Assembly: GCA_015956445.1 (NCBI GenBank)
Contig: WIUZ02000014.1
Span: 682,001-746,000 of the forward strand
Length of the DNA: 64,000 bases
Direction of reading: 5' to 3'
Origin: Thelephora terrestris
Taxonomy: Eukaryota; Basidiomycota; Agaricomycetes; Thelephorales; Thelephoraceae
Below are positions 23,233 to 35,222 of the stretch, piece after piece. Positions within the stretch are counted from its first letter, which is position 1; every line of letters begins with the position of its first letter. A program made the position numbers and the translations under genes. Below the pieces are notes generated by a model, which did not search any database, was not told the DNA's origin, and saw only the letters and a program-made list of their open reading frames with translations.

Positions 23233-25551
23233 TCAAGGCGGACGCCCACGGTCCTCTGGGGCTGGGGGAGGAGGGACATAATCCGCGCTCATAACCTCGG
23301 CCAAACTCCTCGGGTCAACAACCCAAATCGCCGCGGTTTCGATGGCATTCCCCCCTCCATCCATCATAACCCTCACATTTTCATGAGCTTCATCACTCTC
23401 GTGCACGCTGATCCCAGCAGCATAATAACCCCCACTGAACGTCTTCACCTCTTTCAAGATCTCTTTCACGCTGTGTTTGTTCGCCGTGAGTGTCGTCCAG
23501 CCCCTTCTCGCACCCTCGAGCAGGCTTTCGACGGTGTGAGCGGTGAGTTTTGGGTTTGCTTTCGTGACAGTAGCCCGTTGGATCTCTCCTCTGTCGTCGC
23601 CAAGGAGTGACAGTCCTTCTAGTTCGAGAGCATCCATACCGGAGCTCGAGTTTGTGTCCAAGGGAGACGGAACCGGTCTGGTAGAGACGATATTGGAAGG
23701 GAGGGACCGAGGGTGGGGGACGATATTTTGGGCGAGGATGTGCGTGCAGGTCTTAACTAGCCGATTGAAGAATGGGGATCGTGGAAGAGGGGAAGACTTG
23801 TGGTAGAAAGATGGAACTTCGTCCGGGGATTGAGGGAATATCCGCACAGGCAGGAGTGGGAGATATCTTTCCTCGTATCTCGAATTGTCCCAGTAAAGCG
23901 CCGAGGCTGCCTTCAACCTCTCTTCGGGGCCACCCCCGTCTTCGGGGGATGCAGTCGCGGTGAGCGTAGGGGAAAACAAGAGAGCCTTAGCCCGTTCCCG
24001 TTCCCTCGTCCCACTGATCTTTGAAGCGATCCTCAAACACCTCGCCCTAGCCTCCGCCGTCGTCCAAAACTCGACATCCTTCAAGCTCAAATCATTCCCA
24101 TGGACAAACCGCACGGTTTGCAGGAGCCTATCGTGCATCTCTTCCAGAATGGCACTCTTCATCTCTTGCTTCGCTTGGTTCGCAAGGGCTCGGGAGTGTT
24201 TTCCCGTCTCCGGTCTTCCCTGGCCAGGGAGTTTAACCTTTTTCTTCTTCGATCCACTGTCTGTGCCGCTCCCGTTCTCGTCCAGGTCATCTTCCAAAGA
24301 TTCCTGTAAAATTACTTCCTCCATCCGTCTTGTTTTCCATTCCACGTAACTCGGGGGAGGTATAAACCTATCCTCAGCATCCTCGTGACTCGTTGGCAGT
24401 GGCAGGTGTGTGATGTCTGAGATAAGCGCAACTAGCAAGGAAAGATCCAAGTTCACCTGGATCGTGGGGAGGAAAACGCGGGGAGGCGAAAGCGGGGGAG
24501 GCGAATGGGGATCAGATTCTCCTAGTTTGACTTGAATTCCCATGTTCTCGAGAGTTCTTATCGTCTGGGGTATCCTGGGGTCGAAATGAGACGGGTCGGA
24601 TGGGGAGGGATCTAGACGGGTAAGCCGGAATGTAATCCGGATTCGTGGAGTCGGGTTGTGACTGGTGCTCAAGGTAGTCGCCGTGGTCGGTTTGGCGGTA
24701 GACCGTAGTGTTGGTATTGATGGGTTTGCATGCCTGGCCGCAGAGATTAAGGAGCGGCCCATCCGTATCACAGAATTTTCGAGCTCATCTTCATTGGGAG
24801 AGGGTCTTGTAGGACACTGAGCAGCTCCCAGCTCGTCGTCGTCGTCTTCCGGGTCCGAGTCCGTCAGATAAGAATCGATCTCTCGAAACTCGGAGAGGAT
24901 CTTCGAGTTCTTGATCCTGTTTCCCGTTAGTAACGAAGTTGGCGTAGTCCTGGGTAGCGACTGACGTGTTAACTCGAATCCACGACAGGCCACCGTTCGC
25001 CACGATATCGACCTTGACATCTTGTGCCTTCCGTTTCTTTTTGCTTTTACGTACATCATCGCCCCGGGTTGAGCGCCCCCCTGGATCCGGGAACGAGCTC
25101 CAAATTCCAACGACGGGAGGAGGAGCAGCCAGAACCTCCTCCCATACGGCCACGAGATACGGCGCGTTCGTTGAGAGCGGTGGAAGTTCCTCGCTCTTAG
25201 GATCATCCAAGAACTACTAATTCATGCGCTACTGAGTTTCGAGCCTAGCGCGTATTGTATAGTATTCAAACGTACCTTCGCAAGCACGTCCAAATCACGG
25301 CGGACCGATTCCTCCAGCCCTCTAAGGCCAGGAATTGTCGTCTCACCCGAGCCAATTCCTCCTACCCGAGAAGGATCCTCGCCCACCAGTGACACGTCCA
25401 GCACAGGAGGGAGCTGTATCGCCGATTCGAACGCTCGGATAGATGTCAAAATTTCTTGCAGCCGTAACCGCAATCGATGCAAGTCGACATGCACCCCATT
25501 GTATCCGCCCCCACTTTGATCTTCAGGAGCAGAGGAGCCGTCGGAAATCAT
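23233..25551 (-). CDS. DUF1308 (C7orf25/UPF0415-like) protein
   Basis: A conserved eukaryotic protein of unknown function. Three exons give 735 residues, with introns of 62 and 49 nt and a correct sum. The N-terminus is helical (VDLHRLRLRLQEILTSIRAF). Exon 2 has the family block PYLVAVWEEVLAAP, then VKVDIVANGGLSWIRVNT, which continues across the intron as IKNSKILSEFREIDSYLTD. The C-terminal domain starts at VNLDLSLLVALISDI, carries a long basic and helical insert, and ends with VESLLEGARRGWTTLTANK and a loop near the tail. It is longer than the animal protein because of Ser/Pro-rich and acidic inserts. The biochemical activity is not known to me. Confidence 0.85.
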
Positions 25552-25851
25552 CCCAGTTCAGTTTTGAAACTTTCTGATCGTCGACGACAATGGGAGAGGA
25601 AAATCTTCGGGGGTGAACGGGGTCAGTAAACACTTCGCGCGTCAAGGAGATGCGTCAGGATGCGTCTGACCCTGGTGGTGGAGTTGATGATCAGATGATC
25701 GATCACGCGCGTCTCGGATGCCCGTGGAATGCGGCGGAGTCAACTCTCGAAACACTTGCGCAATTGTATACATCATAGATTGCACACGAGGTGTGGATAT
25801 TTCTACGTAGAAATTCCTTACATTTCCCCAGGCTAACAATTTGATGGTCGG

Positions 25852-27753
25852 TCAGAGCCTTGCTTGACGCGTGGCTCCGTATTCACTCCTCAGGAAGGAC
25901 AATATCTCATCACCTGAATAGAGAGCGAATGTGTGTCAGCAGTCAGTTATCTATATCCAAACTGTGTAGTACCTGTCTCGAGTGGTGCCTCGTGGCAAAG
26001 CTTTGGGAAAAGATAACCAACATTTAGGAAAACCCGATTGGGAACAAGCAATTTCTGATTTCCAGCACGTACCAGATGAGTTGCCCCCATGATAATGACA
26101 TGGGAGGAGTTATTCGGTCGTAGGAAAGGTAAATACGGTGCGTGCTTGAGACTAAGGATGTGTTCAGCCCCTCATTGCCGAAACGAGCACTAGCAGTCCG
26201 ACTCACCCAAGCAGGTACGCTTCGGGCATGATGAACTTCAACGCAACTCGCTTGTCAAGTAGCGGCAATATATCCCATGCCTCGAATGGCGCACGGTGCC
26301 CAGTAAACACTGAGCCCTCCTGCGAAGAACGATCAGAATCTAAAGACAACAGACAATAGGGGCACCCACCCAAGTACCCGACATCTTCAACTTTGTTTCC
26401 CCACTTTCCTTATCCACCCAGAGCTGACACTCTACGTACAATTCTAGCGAGAGCGGATCCCAACTAGCAAAAAAGGGATTCTTCTTGAATGATTGCAAAG
26501 CTTCTGCCCTGCGACAAAACCGCGGATAAGTGTCACCGCTAGCGGGAAACAGTGCGCATACTTAGACTTCCACCCGTTCCTCCGGGTGACCGCACCGTCG
26601 CAGAGCGCGACCAGATTTTCCGAAGCACCCCACCCATCCACCCACCTCATTCCTGGTTCGGTCGGGGCCGGGAATATGACAGGATCTACCAGCACCAATG
26701 CGGAGAATAGTTCGGGGGAAACCCGAGCTACATTTGTCCTGAGTATAGAGTGAGCCCACGGACCCATAAGGTATATCGATTCGTTTTACAAGGTGCAACC
26801 GCCAAGAGAGTGACCAATGCCGACAAGCGTCCTGTTTGTGAGGCCATTTTTCCTTCGCGCCTCAGATATCTCTTGTGATAAGAGAGGGAGATGTGTCGGA
26901 AGCTCGTCTCCGGAGTATCCAGCAGCATCGGGGAGATAGTAGGTCAAAAAGTTGACTACATCGCGGCTATTATCCAGCCATTCATCTATATCCAGCGTGA
27001 CTGGGGTTAGTCAATACCAGTTGTCTCAAAGAAGAATCCTCACAGAATGCACCGAGGTTCTTTCTATTTATCAAGGCAGCGTCTCCGTGGTTCACGGCCT
27101 CCCAGGACCAAATCTCTTCAACAATCGGATCGTCAGCCCTGCTATTCGATAGCATGTGCATAAGGGCGGGTTCCCAACACTACCAAGTGAGAATGAGCAA
27201 TGAACCACGAGACCTGCACAAGTTTACACACCTCTTTCCCAAAGCCGTTGCCATGGGCGAGGAGCAGCGTCACCCGCTTCCTTCCCCTCTCTTGGTCCTT
27301 ACCCACTGGAGCCTTTCTCACAAACCTATTCACACACCCCCAAAGTGGTTTCTCACTGTGTCCAGGCAACTCTCCCAACCACTGTTTCTTGTTGATTTCA
27401 AACAGTGCCTTCCTCACCTTAACCCCCGTCTCTGCCCTCGATTTCTTCGCCGCGCCCGGTCCGCCCTCTAATTCCGGAATGACCAGACCATCTGCGTCAC
27501 ATCCCTCGGGATACGGGACATCCGGACCTGACCTCGGGAACGCTGCTGGCAAAAAGTGTGTCGAAAGGGTGAACCATTCTTCAATGACACCCTTGCGTTG
27601 CGGTGTAGGAAGCTCCGGTAGGACAGCGTCGCGGTAAACAGAGGCAGGGATATCTCTAGGGTTCGTAACCGGGAGCACGTCCTTCCGTTCCGAAGCGGGT
27701 CTAGGTGGCGTCCCTGGCGCGTATTTTGACCTAGCTCTCGTCCCGAACGTCAT
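25852..27753 (-). CDS. Alpha/beta hydrolase, LPX1-like
   Basis: An alpha/beta-hydrolase-fold enzyme resembling the fungal group that includes yeast peroxisomal lipase Lpx1. It has about eight exons with introns of 43-53 nt where measured. In order: a Pro/Arg-rich N-terminus, LLLAHGNGFGKE (oxyanion HGNG), WEPALMHMLSNS, IVEEIWSWEAVNHGDAAL, WLDNSRDVVNFLTYYLP, the nucleophile elbow LVGIGHSLGGCTL, the strand LVLVDPVIFP with a possible catalytic acid, FFASWDPLSLELYV, and HVIIMGATHL with the catalytic His. The tail ends in SEYGATRQARL, where the last three residues ARL could act as a peroxisomal PTS1 signal. That fits Lpx1-like placement but is inferred. A decayed relative lies about 1 kb away on the same strand. 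Confidence 0.9.
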
Positions 27754-28619
27754 TTCTGAGAGTTGGGAGGTTCAACGTATACGTGGATGTCGTCGGGTTC
27801 ACGAAGGGCAACGTAGAGAAACGACGTCGTTGATCCAGTCCCCTTCTCGGGATCTCGTCTGATCCGCGCCGATAGTTCCGGCTGCGGTCAGCCCCGCATT
27901 TACGCCCGAGATGCCGCAGTGGGAGCTTAAGGGGGAACGCACCTGAAGTCGAGGGATTGAGAGGTTGTGGAAGGCCCCACGAAGGGATCTAAGGCAAAAG
28001 AGGTTCGACTCCGGTTTAGTTACATACCGCAAGCGTGTACATACAAGGATCCACAAAAATTAGGTAACCCTTACTCAACCGCGACATCCGTGCCTCTACC
28101 ACAACAATCACAATGGTTGGTGACCTTAAGAGGCCTTCATTCGACGTGTCGGCCCGCCACGTTTTTCGAACACTTACTATCAGTACAATGGAACCTCGAG
28201 ATTCGTGGAACCAACGTGAAAAAATGCCCCGGAACGTGCTTGCAAGGGGGCCTTGAACGGTACCAGTACCACTAGGGTGAAGCTCTATTGCAGAGAACAT
28301 GATTTTATCGTCCCCCAGCCTACGATGATGCGACACGCCCAAATCACTCCCGTCTGCGGCTTTTTTGCTCAGGCACTCCGGTCGCGGCACATCTAGCAAT
28401 CCGCGTGTGCGAGCGGATCCCACGCCGGATTTCCTTTGGCTTCTCCAGCGCATTTACTCTTGACTCTTACGTGAACGCATATCCAACACCGAAGTCGGAA
28501 GCGGGTTGGGAGACGCGCCGGGGTTCCCCCTGAATGAGTGCGCCACCCACGGAGGGTTTACAGCAGCGTAAACCTCGAACCCGTCGCCGACAATCCTCCT
28601 TTCGCGCCTGGTGGCAGTG
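27754..28619. other. Intergenic, no clear gene
   Basis: A minus-strand open frame at 28016-28453 has no recognisable motif. This region may be further decayed parts of the hydrolase copy next to it, but I cannot show it. Confidence 0.35.
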
Positions 28620-28960
28620 GCAGTGTTAATGTGTCAACCAAGACCAAGGCCTAAACCAGAACCGACTCGCTTATCGCTGCGGGAGCCCCAGAAAGTAGGC
28701 ATTGATGATCCCACTAGCGTAACGGCGAGCTTGGCCCCGTCATGATGAGCCGCCTCCCAAAGAATGACCAATGCCCACTGGCGTCCGTTCGGAAAACCAA
28801 CCCCTTTTGCTCTGCCCCGAGACGTTCACAGAATCCCGCTGCACATGTATCGGAATGGTGGGAGCAAGAATGGACCCGGAGCCTTGCAGGTAAGTCAACA
28901 AAAGGAATTTCCTGGCCACCGTCTGACTCACCTGGAAATACGTTTCAGCGTGTGCCAATC
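28620..28960 (-). pseudogene. Decayed alpha/beta hydrolase copy
   Basis: On the minus strand 28740-28958 reads FLLLTYLQGSGSILAPTIP, then RTPVGIGHSLGGGSS. This matches the nucleophile-elbow exon of the intact hydrolase at 25852-27753 (FLTYYLPDAAGYSG, RTLVGIGHSLGGCTL). Further along, 28633-28650 reads ALVLVD followed by TLTLPLPPG, matching ALVLVDPVIFPAP. The pieces are in different frames with stops between, and the other exons are not found. A broken paralogue is the simplest reading. Confidence 0.6.
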
Positions 28961-30095
28961 ACCTTCACATCCCAGGAATAACAAAGTGAGCCGAGCCTTT
29001 GTGGGATGTCGCCAGTCGTAGGGATTCCCCTTCGCTAGACATTTTTACAATAGTCGATGGTTGGACAATCCTTTCCGAGGCTCGGCAAGAGGTGGGATGA
29101 CTTGTTCTCAGCAGCACGGGGGGATAAAGAGGCGTAGACGGCGTGACGAACATACCCCCTACCCGAAACCAACACAGCCAATCGTCCCCTCCTCTTTCAC
29201 TCCTTTTCAGCTTCCAATCCCTCGGGCACGACCGATGATCAGGGTCTATATGCGTCTAGAGACCATACTCGTATCCTCTTATCCATTGGCCTTAGCCCCA
29301 AAACTTACCTCGGGGGAAAGGTGATTCCGACGGTTTGAGCAGAGCAGTCCCGACACCGTCTTCGGAGTTAGCTTCGCACTATTGACCATTGAAAGTTCGG
29401 CGCTGTTGCTGTTGCCCCGCGTGCATGCTTCGGCTTGGTCGGATCATCTCAGAGGAGCGAATGTATTATGCAACGTCGAGGACACTTGGTGATGGAAGGG
29501 AAGGTTGGCGTACTGTTAGACGAGTGCGACATTCAGCCACACATTCAAATCTCAAACATTGAACGTTCGAATCACGAAACATGATTCCAGAGCTGTCCTG
29601 AATTCTAGCTGTTTGACTTCCATAACCGCCACTCGATCAGCTTCATTAAGGCATCGCGACTCGGATGGCCACAAGGATGGAGATACATAATAATTTGACG
29701 TGCTAGGTAGATACAGGGGTTCCGCGTAGTTTGCGAGGAGACGAGAGAAAGAACGGAGAGGGTGAGGAATAGGGAGAAACTAGACGAGGCAGATAAATAT
29801 GAGCACAGATGGGCAGCGTACACGCGTTCTACACCCAATAGTATGGTGATAATGTAGACCTGTCAGGTCAAGGGCATGGATACACCGAAAAACGAGTGAT
29901 TGATAAGCGGAGAAGACCGAGGGAGAACAGAACCAGGCCACGCTAGGGCGTCGATGAAAGGGAATAAGGGGGGAAAGATGGTAAAGTGAGATTAGACAAG
30001 TTGGGAGCCTTGTGTCCCTCGAACAATTAACGTGATACATCTAGAAATCGGTAACATGAGCACCGCATCATGCAAGTGTCGAGGACGAAGACTTA
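28961..30095. other. Intergenic, 3' side of transcription factor
   Basis: No gene recognised. Short open frames on both strands lack motifs. Part of it will be the 3' UTR of the Zn2Cys6 gene. Confidence 0.4.
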
Positions 30096-33000
30096 CTAGT
30101 AATAATAATTTTCGGTAAGTTGATACATCGGTTGATCTTGGTGGGTTTGGTTGACCAAGGTCACCAAACCCGGCGAACCCGCCGTAGGGTGTTGTTCCTG
30201 AGGCGATTGCTGAGGTAGCATTCCAACATACGTCGGATCGAGTTGCCCCATAGCGGAGTGATCTGTCCACAGCGGCTGAGCGTATCGAGTGCTCGGGTCG
30301 CCCCCACGATGACGATGGCCCTGACCACTCCTGCTCACGCTACCAACAAAGCCCGTGCTGTACTGTTGCGGCAAGAGACTTGTCGACAGGTTGTTTGTTG
30401 TAGTGTTCCCGAGCAGGTCGGCACTTCCCAGCCAGCGACTGTAGTCGTAATAAGGCGAGTGATTGTTCGGATCGACCAAAGACGGATACGGCCCCATATC
30501 ACTAGCGCCGTTGGTGTAAACCTGGTTAAAGTCGGGAGCCTGGGAACCACCCCCGTTCCTCGGAGCGTTGTCGGGGAGTTGCGTATCTGCGGGCCGTTTA
30601 TGGTGCTGTCTTCCAGCCAGATTCTCAGGATGTGACTTAGGGCCAGGCCCAGGACGGTTGACCTTGTTGCCGTTGAGGAGTTCCCATGCACGCCCTGCGC
30701 TCGGCCAGATGACATTCATGGCTCGAAGCGCGTCCATACACTTGGTCAACCCCGAACGAGCCTGGGGATCATCAGGGTAGGAAGTCACTAACGTGGGTTG
30801 GTTAGCCAAAAAACAGGGTCCGATGCGGCATCACGAAGGAAACTCACGGGTGGACACGTGTGTGATACTGGCCGTGAAGACGTAATAGGACAGGAAGACT
30901 GGAGCCTTGCAGATCTGGAACTTCTCCATGTAGGCCGTCACGATCGCCGTGATTTTGTTGGCGGCTTGCACACAGATATCCTGACTTCTTTGTGAAGCCT
31001 TAGACTCCGACTCCTTGTTCCTGGATGTGAAAAACAGGAGCGGTTACCATCACCACTCCATTGAGAATCGGAGAACCGGGGCTTACCCTTTTGCACTCGA
31101 CAGATGTCTAATGAATGGACGGTGCAACAAGATGACGGTGCACCAGTACTTCATATGTAGGGTCAACACATTTGGTGGTGGCAACCGAGCCGCGGTCCCG
31201 TTGGACTTCGCCGCCGCCGGATCGTACCGAAGATGTTCTGGAAGTTTGAGGAGCCAGTTATCCAGAGCTTCTTCGAGGGCGTGGAATTGCGAGGTTCGAG
31301 TGGGTTCTGGTCTGATGGCGTAGATGCACTGGACGATTGAACTGAGGATCATCGCTGTGGTACATACTCCGGATTGAGAAAGATAGCGCGGCGATACAGA
31401 GAAAGGAAGGGCATACAGAGTGTAGAGGCAGCATTGAAACACGAGATGGTGTGACTCTGGATGGTCACCGTCGACCCCGGCGAGGCACTCGGACAAGCCT
31501 GGAACTCAAAAGCTTCATGCTCTTCCATCTGTCAACGCAGGTGAATGAGATGTGAACAGGAGATACCTGACGAAATGACTTACTGCGTCCTCACTCGGCA
31601 ATTCCGTGTCGAAGTCTCGCGCGGAAATCGCAACCGGCCTTCCGATGTAGCTGCTGATGTACTTGTCCATCACGATGCACGCGTACCATATCCTCCTCCT
31701 CTCTTGCAACTCCGCCCTGGTGAACATATGAACGCCCGTCCTCCTCCACTTCTCAGCCGTCTTGTGCATCCCCAAGTCCTGGGCCATCGTGACAGCCATT
31801 CTCGTGTAAATCCATGCCTGGGCCATTGAACCAATGCCGACTTCTCGGTAGCCCAAAAGCAGGAGGGCCTGGCACGTCCCGATACGTGGGGTAGAATATG
31901 TTGATGCGAGGGTGGCTTTGGCCGACTCTAGGTAAGAATCCCCAGCAGGCCACATCGTATCAGAAGCCTCGGATCCGTGCTGGCCGGTATAGCGAGCGGC
32001 GATGGCGAACATCGACAGAAGGAGGACGGTAGATGTTTGGTCACGACCACCCGGAGTAGGGCTAGCAGATGACCCCGACCCGACAGAACGAGGAGAATTG
32101 CTTGCAGGAGAGCTGGAAAGATATAAGCGATAATACCAATCGCAGGACGAGATACTTACCCTCGTTGGAAGCTCTCCAAAAAGCTCTGTTTGTGAACGAT
32201 CGGTAAGGCAGTGTGAACGTACTTCCAATACAAATCCAGAAGCTTGTCCTGTTCGTCCAACGGTGGCATAGAAAAGGTGAACTCCCCATCACACTTTGCG
32301 AACTGACTGCGCTCGGTGAGGGGTAAAGGCGGCCAGACCCTAGCCCCCGGGAATTTCCAAATACCTCCTTCGCTCCTACCATCAATCCGTTCCTGTGGGG
32401 CGAGTAGATGGAGGCCACTAGCCTTCCCGTGGAACCGGACCTGTTCGTCCTCGTTCAAACTCAATTGCCCAACAGCTTCATCGAGGTCCTCCTCTCCTTC
32501 AATGTCGCATTCATCCTCCTCTGACGATGTTATTGACGGTGAATCAAGAGACATGGCGCGACCTTGATTGGGATTCGATACCCCGTTAGAAGTAGCGTGA
32601 GGAGACAGAGGGGAATTCGATGATCCGGGCGATACGGTTCGCCTGACATCGCTGCCGTTGTCGGTTTTCCTTCTCACTCGCCTTGGAGAATCGTCTCCTG
32701 AGCCGGGAACGGAGGAGAACGAGGTATCCACCGAAGGCATTGATCGTTGTTGACCGCCGACGTTTGACCCTAACAGTGGTGATGTCTTGATGGGGCTCAA
32801 CCTCCCATTGACCCCCGTGCTTCTGAGGGCCTGGATTTGGGAGATGACCTGATCTTGCCATTCATTTGATGGGCTGCGATAAGAAGTAGGGCGGGCGTCA
32901 AATTTCGATATTCAGATCAAAATCGGGGTATTCCGATCGTAGAATGGTTTGGAAGGGAGGGCAAAGGCAACACCGAAATTAGACAGGCATTGAATGGGGG

Positions 33001-34024
33001 GAGAGGGGGCTTACTGTGCCGAGGTTGCCAAATAGTCATGTGGCTTCAGTTTCGAAGGGGCGGCAGAAGACGGTTTGCCCCTCGACTTTGAGCCATACGG
33101 CGTCTCCTCGACCCGAATGAGGATGGAATGGGCCAGTGGATCCTGCGAGAGATAAACAATCAACACAATTACAAAGTAGATTGATTGGGGGGCAAAACAC
33201 GAACTTGGCACAAGTCTTCAACCAAAGAAGATGCCCCGGGGTCGCCATTGCCTCGACTCCCGTCAAGTCCACCGGCAAGTGACAAGATTATCCCAAGGAC
33301 CGCTTCGGTCTGATGCAAACGTGCCTCGATGGCGTTGATGTACCCCTTGGGGGGACCACGTTTCCGCGAAGGGCCCAAAAAAGTGCACTCTGAGATTCCC
33401 AGTAAACACGACAAATTGCAAAGCAGACACAGTGATGTACTGACCAGCGTTCAAAGTGACACAGTTCCTACAAGGGATGTTCAGCCCCGTTCTTTCGCAC
33501 TTGCACTTGAGTTTTCGACATTGATCACAAGCTGTATGAAAGACGAAAATTCAGTGACGATTAAGCGGAGAGCTCGACTGAGATTCACCTTTGCTACTCC
33601 TACGCCTGATATGCCTCTCCCCTGGTTTATCTGAGGAACCGGCTGATCTGGGAGTTGAAGGGGTCTGTTGGGAGTCGCCAAATCCATCAACGTCCAAATC
33701 GTCATACGAGTCGTCTTGTGTTCCGTGCGAACCGGTATCAAGAAGCGGCAGGTCGAACTCGACACGGCTCGAGCTGTTTGTCGATTCGAATGGGTGGGTG
33801 GCGTCGAGTTGGGAGCGCATGGAGGGTTTCCACGCTTGGGAGGACATGAAGGAGTAATTGAAGGCTGGGTCCGAGCCGAAGTGAAACGGGGGCTGCTGGC
33901 TGGAGATGGAAGCACCCAAGTCAGGGGTATCTGAGGATTCCAGTTTCACCGAGTCTTGTCGGGAATCACGAGACGGGGGATATGAACTGTAATCGGCGGG
34001 GGAGATCTGTGAGTGCTGGAGCAT
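30096..34024 (-). CDS. Zn(II)2Cys6 transcription factor
   Basis: A nuclear DNA-binding regulator with a fungal binuclear zinc cluster and a fungal_trans-type middle homology region. Ten exons give 1107 residues with a correct sum. The N-terminal 145 residues are Ser/Gln/Asp-rich. The cluster has exact spacing C-x2-C-x6-C-x8-C-x2-C-x6-C (ACDQCRKLKCKCERTGLNIP, then CRNC and ECTF). It is split by introns on both sides and followed by a basic RKRGPPKGY linker and a helix EARLHQTEAVLG. After an acidic Ser-rich stretch comes the regulatory domain: KLLDLYWKYVHTALPIVHKQ, LLSMFAIAARYTGQH, YREVGIGSMAQAWIYTRMAV, RRIWYACIVMDKYISSYIGR and KYWCTVILLHRPF. The C-terminus is Gln/Asn/Pro-rich, as in activation tails. 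Target genes are unknown. Similarity to carbohydrate regulators such as XlnR is only general. Confidence 0.92.
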
Positions 34025-35222
34025 GTGCGGTGATAATTTACAGGTAAAGGGTGGGGGGAGGGAAGGAGGGGCAGGTTAGGGAGAGAGAGTACATGTGAGT
34101 GAGGCACTATAAGAATCAGAAATATGACGACGCGCGGATCCGTCACAGACGCTGATCGATTCTGTGGGACGCGGATGCAGTTGGGTCACGGGCCCCTTGC
34201 GTCGGTTTCAAGAAGAACGGTTCTGAGGACTGTTTCGCGTTGCCGGGCCATGAAAAAAACCTTTGGCAACAAAAGATCGATCCTCATCAAAGTGCTTCTC
34301 CTCCAAATATTCCCAAAAGCCTCCTCCCCGCCATCAGCGCATCACACATCACTCTTGACACCCCGCGCGAGTCTAAATCACCTCACTCTTCACTAGTGAC
34401 TCACTCGATATCTTCCCCATCGAAGACCCAGGGATTAAAATCGCACCAAAGGGATTGACTGGCAAGCGTCGCTCAGCGGTGAGTAGGCCAAGAATCTGAC
34501 CAAGTATTCGGGGGATCTACGGAGAATCTCTCGGTTGCAGCGGCCCGACCTGGGTGCATCCAGACTGTGCTGAAGGTTAGATGCCAACAAGTAAAAACGG
34601 GGCAGAAGGCTCACTACCATCAGCGGATGAGACACTTCATACCCTGATCACGGATCGCCCCTTTCCTGGCCGTTGGTGGCCTAAAACGGATGGTCATCTT
34701 GACCGGGTAACTTCCTCGGTAGCGTCTTCCTCGGTGGATTTTGCCTTACCACGCCTTCCACTGGACCCCTAAACTTGGGTCTGGCGAGCATTCGAAACTG
34801 CGAGTGATTCCGGCTCGGGCCCTCCAACCTCTCTAGTCCCGCCCAAGCGCGCGCGCAGACACCTCGTAGAACGCCCCCCTTGTCGGCGCATGCTATGCTT
34901 GCTCCTCCGACCGATCCCATTCAGGTTGCCAAGCGACCTCCCCTCGACTCTCAGCTGCCTACGCGAGTTTACAATTGAGCTGAAACTGCGGGGGAAAACG
35001 GAAACAGGAACTTTGATCGCTCACATCCTCATGGTTCTTCTCTCGATATGTATTTCAATTTCTAGCCGCAGCCCTGAGCTCAGACTAGACACCGGCGGAA
35101 TAACAAACTTCGGATCACATTCGCCGCGCTTTACGGACGCATTACGAAAACCAGTTGACATGCTTGAATCTCGCTGATGTCAAACCCGCTCGGAACGCCA
35201 ACAACCCCGATACGGGGGCTAC
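34025..35222. promoter_or_regulatory. Upstream region of the transcription factor
   Basis: About 1.2 kb between the TF start and the DUS3 stop, so it should carry the TF promoter and the DUS3 3' UTR. A 60-bp purine-rich tract (34048-34110) lies just upstream of the TF ATG. No gene is seen. Confidence 0.45.

Noticed and set aside
27967-28050. GGTTCGACTCC, looking like a tRNA T-arm
   Set aside because: The stem bases do not pair and no acceptor, D or anticodon arm fits around it.
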